Source of the DNA: Acetobacteraceae bacterium
GTDB taxonomy: Bacteria > Pseudomonadota > Alphaproteobacteria > Acetobacterales > Acetobacteraceae
NCBI GenBank assembly: GCA_947478535.1
Contig: CANJXD010000001.1
Span: 1 to 46,968 of the forward strand
Direction: 5' to 3'
Length of the DNA: 46,968 nt
In this document: positions 43,837 to 46,968 of the stretch, piece after piece
How positions within the stretch are numbered: position 1 is the stretch's first letter
Layout: every line of letters starts with the position of its first letter
Made by a program: the position numbers and the translations under genes
The notes under the pieces: generated by a model
Database searches by the model: none
Told to the model about the DNA's origin: nothing
What the model saw: only the letters and a program-made list of their open reading frames with translations

Positions 43837-43888
43837 GAGCCCCGCAGCGCCGACCAGGCAACCGCCCCCCCTGCGCGGCGCGGGGCTC
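43837..43888. terminator. Possible bidirectional terminator between the AEC gene and trpS
   Basis: Nine-base perfect arms GAGCCCCGC / GCGGGGCTC with a 34-base loop in the 89-base gap between convergent stops. The loop is large, so support is weak. Confidence 0.35.
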
Positions 43889-43919
43889 TGCGCTGTTGGC
43901 GGGCATCAGCCGCGCTGGG

Positions 43920-44936
43920 TCACTTCGACGGCAGGAATCCCACGATATCCCGCGCCCTGGCGACAATCGGCTCGGCGATCGCGCCGGCCTGGTCGGCGCC
44001 GAGGCGGAGCGCCGCGTCCAGCGCCCCCTGGTCTTCCAGCAGGTGGCGCAGCTTGCCCTGGATCGGCGCGAGGTGGGCGACGAGGGCGTCCGTCAGCGTG
44101 TTCTTGAACGCCCCGAAGCCCTGCCCGCCATGCTCCCGCAGCACGTTTTCCGGCAGCGTGTCGGTGATGGCGGCGAGGATGCCGATGAGGTTGCGCGCCT
44201 CCGGCCGCCCTTCCAGCCCCGCCAGGTGGTCCGGCAGCGGTTCCGCATCGGTCTTCGCGCGCTTGATCTTGAGGGCGATGGTATCGGCATCGTCGTTCAG
44301 GTTGATGCGCGACTGGTCCGAGGGATCGGATTTCGACATCTTCTTCGTGCCATCGCGCAGGCTCATCACCCGCGCGGCCACGCCCTGGATCAGCGGTTCG
44401 ATATTCGGGAAGAAGTCCACGCCGTAATCGTGGTTGAACTTCTGGGCGATGTCGTTGGCCAGTTCCAGATGCTGCTTCTGGTCATCGCCGACCGGCACCT
44501 TGGTGGCGTGATAGGCGTGGATGTCGGCCGCCATCAGGTTGGGATAGACATAAAGCCCGGCGCTCGCGGCCTCCCGGTCCTTGCCGGCCTTGTCCTTGAA
44601 CTGGGTCATGCGGTTCAGCCAGCCGAGGCGGGCGACGCAGTTGAAGATCCAGGCGAGCTCCGCATGGGCGCGGACATGCGATTGCACGAACAGGATGCAG
44701 CGCTTCGGGTCCAGCCCGCAGGCGATCAGCGTCGCCGCCATTTCCCGCGTCTGGCGGCGCAGGTCGGCGGGGTTCTGGAACTGCGTGATCGCGTGCAGAT
44801 CGACCACGCAATAGATCGCCTGCGCCGTGTCCTGCAGCGGCACCCAGTTGCGGATGGCGCCGAGGTAGTTGCCGAGGGTGGGAACGCCGGAGGGCTGGAT
44901 GCCGGAAAAGACGCGGGTCATGGCTTCATTGCTCAC
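43920..44936 (-). CDS. trpS: Tryptophanyl-tRNA synthetase
   Basis: A 338-residue class I aminoacyl-tRNA synthetase charging tRNA-Trp. The HIGH-equivalent PTLGNYLG is at residues 19-26 and the KMSKS motif at 199-203 ([13 protein letters not shown]). [13 protein letters not shown] and the DLHAIT block are typical. Length is normal. ATG 44936 or ATG 44921 (five residues later) may be the start. Confidence 0.97.
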   Translation of the reverse strand: MSNEAMTRVFSGIQPSGVPTLGNYLGAIRNWVPLQDTAQAIYCVVDLHAITQFQNPADLRRQTREMAATLIACGLDPKRCILFVQSHVRAHAELAWIFNCVARLGWLNRMTQFKDKAGKDREAASAGLYVYPNLMAADIHAYHATKVPVGDDQKQHLELANDIAQKFNHDYGVDFFPNIEPLIQGVAARVMSLRDGTKKMSKSDPSDQSRINLNDDADTIALKIKRAKTDAEPLPDHLAGLEGRPEARNLIGILAAITDTLPENVLREHGGQGFGAFKNTLTDALVAHLAPIQGKLRHLLEDQGALDAALRLGADQAGAIAEPIVARARDIVGFLPSK

Positions 44937-44972
44937 GTGATGGGCGTGGTTGTGCCTGGGCGGCGGCGCAGG

Positions 44973-45686
44973 TCAAGCCGTCGCGCCTTCTATCCCCGGT
45001 GCCCGAAGATCGCGGTGCCCGAAGATCGCGGTGCCGATGCGGACATGGGTGGCGCCTTCGGCGATGGCGATGCGGAAATCGCCGGACATGCCCATGGACA
45101 GCGTCGCCAGCCCGTGGCGCGCCGCCATCTCCGCCAGGGCGGCGAAGTGCGGGCGCGGGTCCCCTTCCGCGGGGGGGATGCACATCAGCCCTTCCACGGG
45201 CAGGCCGAGGTCATCCCGGCAGGCGCGGAGGAAGGCTTCGGCCTCGGCGCGGGGGATGCCGGCTTTCTGCGGCTCATCGCCGATATTCACCTGCACGAGC
45301 AGGCCGGGGCGGCGGCCTTCCTTCACCATCGCCTCCGCCAGGGAAACGGCGAGTTTCGGGCGGTCCAGGCTTTCGATGACATCGGCGACGCGCACGGCAT
45401 CCCGCGCCTTGTTGGTCTGCAAGGCGCCGATCAGGTGCAGGCGCAGCGCCGGGTGGCCGGCGCGCAACGGGGGAAACTTCGCCTGGGCTTCCTGCACCCG
45501 GTTTTCCCCGAAGATGAGCTGCCCGGCCGCGAGTGCGGCCAGCACGGCCTCCTGCGGGTTCGTCTTCGACACCGCGACGAGGGTGACGGAGGCGGGGTCC
45601 CGGTTGGCCTTGAGGCAGGCTTCCGCGATGCTGTCGCGAACCCGGGCGAGGTTCTCGGCGATGGGGGCTGGGTTGAGGTCTGACAT
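44973..45686 (-). CDS. YggS family PLP-dependent protein (PLP homeostasis)
   Basis: A 237-residue cytoplasmic PLP-binding protein, fold-type III without known catalysis, that controls free PLP. The PLP lysine is K41 in VAVSKTNP, the GENRVQEAQAKFP block and LHLIGALQTNKA follow, and SMGMSGDFRIAI and VRIGTAIFG end the conserved part. A 16-base tandem duplication just after IFG shifts the frame, so the last residues (HRDLRAPGIEGATA) are new. The start codon overlaps that of the divergent gene at 45685. Confidence 0.94.
   Translation of the reverse strand: MSDLNPAPIAENLARVRDSIAEACLKANRDPASVTLVAVSKTNPQEAVLAALAAGQLIFGENRVQEAQAKFPPLRAGHPALRLHLIGALQTNKARDAVRVADVIESLDRPKLAVSLAEAMVKEGRRPGLLVQVNIGDEPQKAGIPRAEAEAFLRACRDDLGLPVEGLMCIPPAEGDPRPHFAALAEMAARHGLATLSMGMSGDFRIAIAEGATHVRIGTAIFGHRDLRAPGIEGATA
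44998..45029. repeat. 16-base tandem duplication in the yggS 3' end
   Basis: Two exact copies of GGTGCCCGAAGATCGC in tandem, followed by a partial third (GGTGCC). The unit is not a multiple of three, so the C-terminus after the first copy is read in a different frame. Confidence 0.95.
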
Positions 45687-46326
45687 GGGGCGGACGCTAC
45701 TGGGCGCGGCGCGGCGCCTCAAGTCACGGCTTGCGCGGGTCAGGTCCCAGCGGGGCTGGTCCCAGCGGGGCAAGCCCCTGCCGCGCCTGTTTCTGCTGTC
45801 GGACCCGGTGCGGCTGCCTGATCCGCGCGGCGCGGCGCGGTTGCTGCCGCGGGGGACGGCGGTGCTGGCGCGCGGCGCGGCGCCGGTGATTCTCTCGGGC
45901 CTGGCGCGGATAGCGCGCCAGCGCGGGCTGGTGCTGCTGGTGGGCGGCGATGGGCGGGCGGCGCTGGCCTGCCGGGCCGGGCTGCATCTGCCAGACCGCG
46001 TGGCCGCGCGCGGCTTGCTGCCGTTTCTGCTGGCGCGGCGGGCTGGCGCGCCCTGGGCGGTGTTGACGGCGGCGGTGCATGGGCGGGCCGGCATCGCGCG
46101 GGCGCGGCGGCTTCGCGTCGATATGGGCATTGTCTCACCGGCTTTTCCCACCGAAAGCCATCCGGGGGCGCCGGCACTGGGGCCGCTGCGCTGGGCGGCG
46201 CTGGCGGCGCGGCTGGGGCGGCCGGCGGTGGCGCTGGGCGGGGTTTCGGCGCGCAGCGCGGGGCGGCTGCCGCCGCGGGCGGTCAGCGGCTTCGCGGCGA
46301 TCGGGGCGCTGCGCGGAAGCGCCTGA
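45685..46326 (+). CDS. Thiamine phosphate synthase-like (ThiE/TenI) protein
   Basis: A 213-residue protein resembling ThiE/TenI TIM barrels. Supporting pieces are PRLFLLSDPVRLPDP near residue 32, HLPDR after the alanine-rich middle, IVSPAFPTESHPGAPALGP and the VALGGVSAR strand near the end. Several ThiE phosphate- and pyrimidine-binding residues look changed, so it may not make thiamine phosphate. Its ATG shares two bases with the start of the divergent yggS gene, and there is a 15-base in-frame duplication near its N-terminus. No thi genes lie nearby. Confidence 0.7.
   Translation: MGRTLLGAARRLKSRLARVRSQRGWSQRGKPLPRLFLLSDPVRLPDPRGAARLLPRGTAVLARGAAPVILSGLARIARQRGLVLLVGGDGRAALACRAGLHLPDRVAARGLLPFLLARRAGAPWAVLTAAVHGRAGIARARRLRVDMGIVSPAFPTESHPGAPALGPLRWAALAARLGRPAVALGGVSARSAGRLPPRAVSGFAAIGALRGSA
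45743..45772. repeat. 15-base in-frame tandem duplication
   Basis: GGTCCCAGCGGGGCT followed by GGTCCCAGCGGGGCA near the 5' end of the thiE-like gene. It duplicates five residues (SQRGW / SQRGK). Confidence 0.9.
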
Positions 46327-46580
46327 TCTTGTCTCACCGCCGTGGAAATCGCCTCACGGGCTGCGAAATGGGGGGTAACACGCTGTTGCATTGGCGCCAC
46401 AGTGTTTCGTGGAAGTCGCGGCAGTGGTTGCTGAACCGTTGCCGGGCGGGAGGGGTCCAGACCATAGTCGGCCCGGGCTCGACTGTTCCGGGGGTTTCTC
46501 TCCGGGGCGGCGTCCTGCCGAGGGGGGCAGGCGGGTCATCGCACGCCGGGGGCCACCCGGTGCAGGAGGAGGTTTTTTTA
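46327..46580. other. Upstream region of the porin gene
   Basis: About 254 bases before the porin start with no supported gene. It should hold the promoter and a long mRNA leader; no convincing -35/-10 pair was found. A strong GGAGGAGG ribosome site lies at its end, next to a T-run. Confidence 0.5.
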
Positions 46581-46968
46581 ATGCGCAAGATTCTGCTGGG
46601 GACCACTGCCGTGGTCGCCGCCGCGCTGATGGGCCCCGTTGCCCAGGCGCAGACCACGCTGGCAGGCTACAACGCGGGCGAGCCCCGCTCCATGCTCGGT
46701 GGCGTTCCGACGCGTCCGGGCGTTCCGGGCTCCGAAGTGGCGGCCGGCACCTTCGGCGTTCGCGTCGGTGGCTACTTCGAGTTCACGGGCGGCTGGATCA
46801 ACGACACCTATGACCGCAACGCGGTCACGCTGAACGCCGGCAACACCCGCAGCCGCGACAAGCTCGACTTCCGCTCTGACGCGGAAATCGTCGTGATCGC
46901 CAACGGCAAGACCGCCGGCGGCCTCTCCTACGGCATGCAGATCGAACTGCAGGTCGACAACATCATCC
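46581..46968 (+). CDS. Outer-membrane porin, N-terminal part (truncated by the window edge)
   Basis: The first 129 residues of a porin. The signal peptide MRKILLGTTAVVAAALMGP ends in VAQAQ, with cleavage expected after AQA. The mature part shows alternating beta strands: GTFGVRVGGYFEFTGGWIND, then RDKLDFRSDAEIVVIANGKT and SYGMQIELQVD, as in Gram-negative porins of the Rhodospirillales. GGAGGAGG lies before the ATG. The rest is outside the window, so length and specificity are unknown. Confidence 0.88.
   Translation, partial: MRKILLGTTAVVAAALMGPVAQAQTTLAGYNAGEPRSMLGGVPTRPGVPGSEVAAGTFGVRVGGYFEFTGGWINDTYDRNAVTLNAGNTRSRDKLDFRSDAEIVVIANGKTAGGLSYGMQIELQVDNII

Overview
The window is GC-rich alphaproteobacterial chromosome, most likely from an Acetobacteraceae (Roseomonas-like) relative. 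This rests on base composition and gene content: hemE next to the ppsR (DUF299) gene, a plsC-miaB-phoH-ybeY-corC run, Bug-type binding proteins, bactofilin, Tim44 and MltA. No rRNA or tRNA gene was recognised, so the family-level placement is inference. No insertion sequence, prophage or CRISPR array was seen.

Layout. 1-3.5 kb: the end of lutA, then lutB, a 74-residue unknown gene, lutC, a Smr-domain gene and an XRE regulator, all tightly packed on the plus strand. 3.5-7.7 kb: two convergent opine-dehydrogenase-like paralogues, each paired with a transport gene; the Bug-protein gene carries ten GGGGCC units just after its start codon. 7.9-13.0 kb: plsC, miaB, phoH, ybeY, corC. 13.0-17.1 kb: nth, a DUF2244 gene, an XRE regulator, lnt and secB. 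17.1-21.1 kb: a 93-bp direct repeat, a phosphatase, a Tim44-like gene, mltA and hemE. 21.1-21.5 kb: a non-coding gap between divergent hemE and ppsR with an AT-rich block and DnaA-box-like sites. I read it as the chromosome replication origin. 21.5-25.9 kb: ppsR, maf, a DUF486 gene, an AmpG-like gene, a double-AbrB gene and cdd.

26.0-28.9 kb is the most unusual part. Three small RTX calcium-binding protein genes lie in tandem on the minus strand. Each begins with a bacteriocin-type double-glycine leader (P-[LI]-S-x-x-[DE]-L-x-x-V-x-G-G or close to it) and ends with the same ~70-residue C-terminal module. A fourth, non-RTX reading frame with the same leader lies between two of them but lacks a standard start codon. 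The third RTX gene lies between two 39-bp direct repeats, one of which is the 3' end of typA. No exporter gene is nearby.

29.1-34.4 kb: typA with a structured leader, a PfkB kinase, an EI24-family membrane protein, bactofilin and a lipoprotein. 34.5-42.0 kb: one long operon of a sugar-type ABC importer (binding protein, two permeases, ATPase), an unpartnered molybdenum hydroxylase large subunit and a 3-hydroxyisobutyrate-dehydrogenase-like enzyme. It looks like an uptake-plus-oxidation pathway for an unknown substrate, followed by an XRE-cupin regulator and an AEC transporter. 43.9-46.97 kb: trpS, the yggS-type gene, a degenerate thiE/tenI-like gene and the start of a porin gene cut by the window edge.
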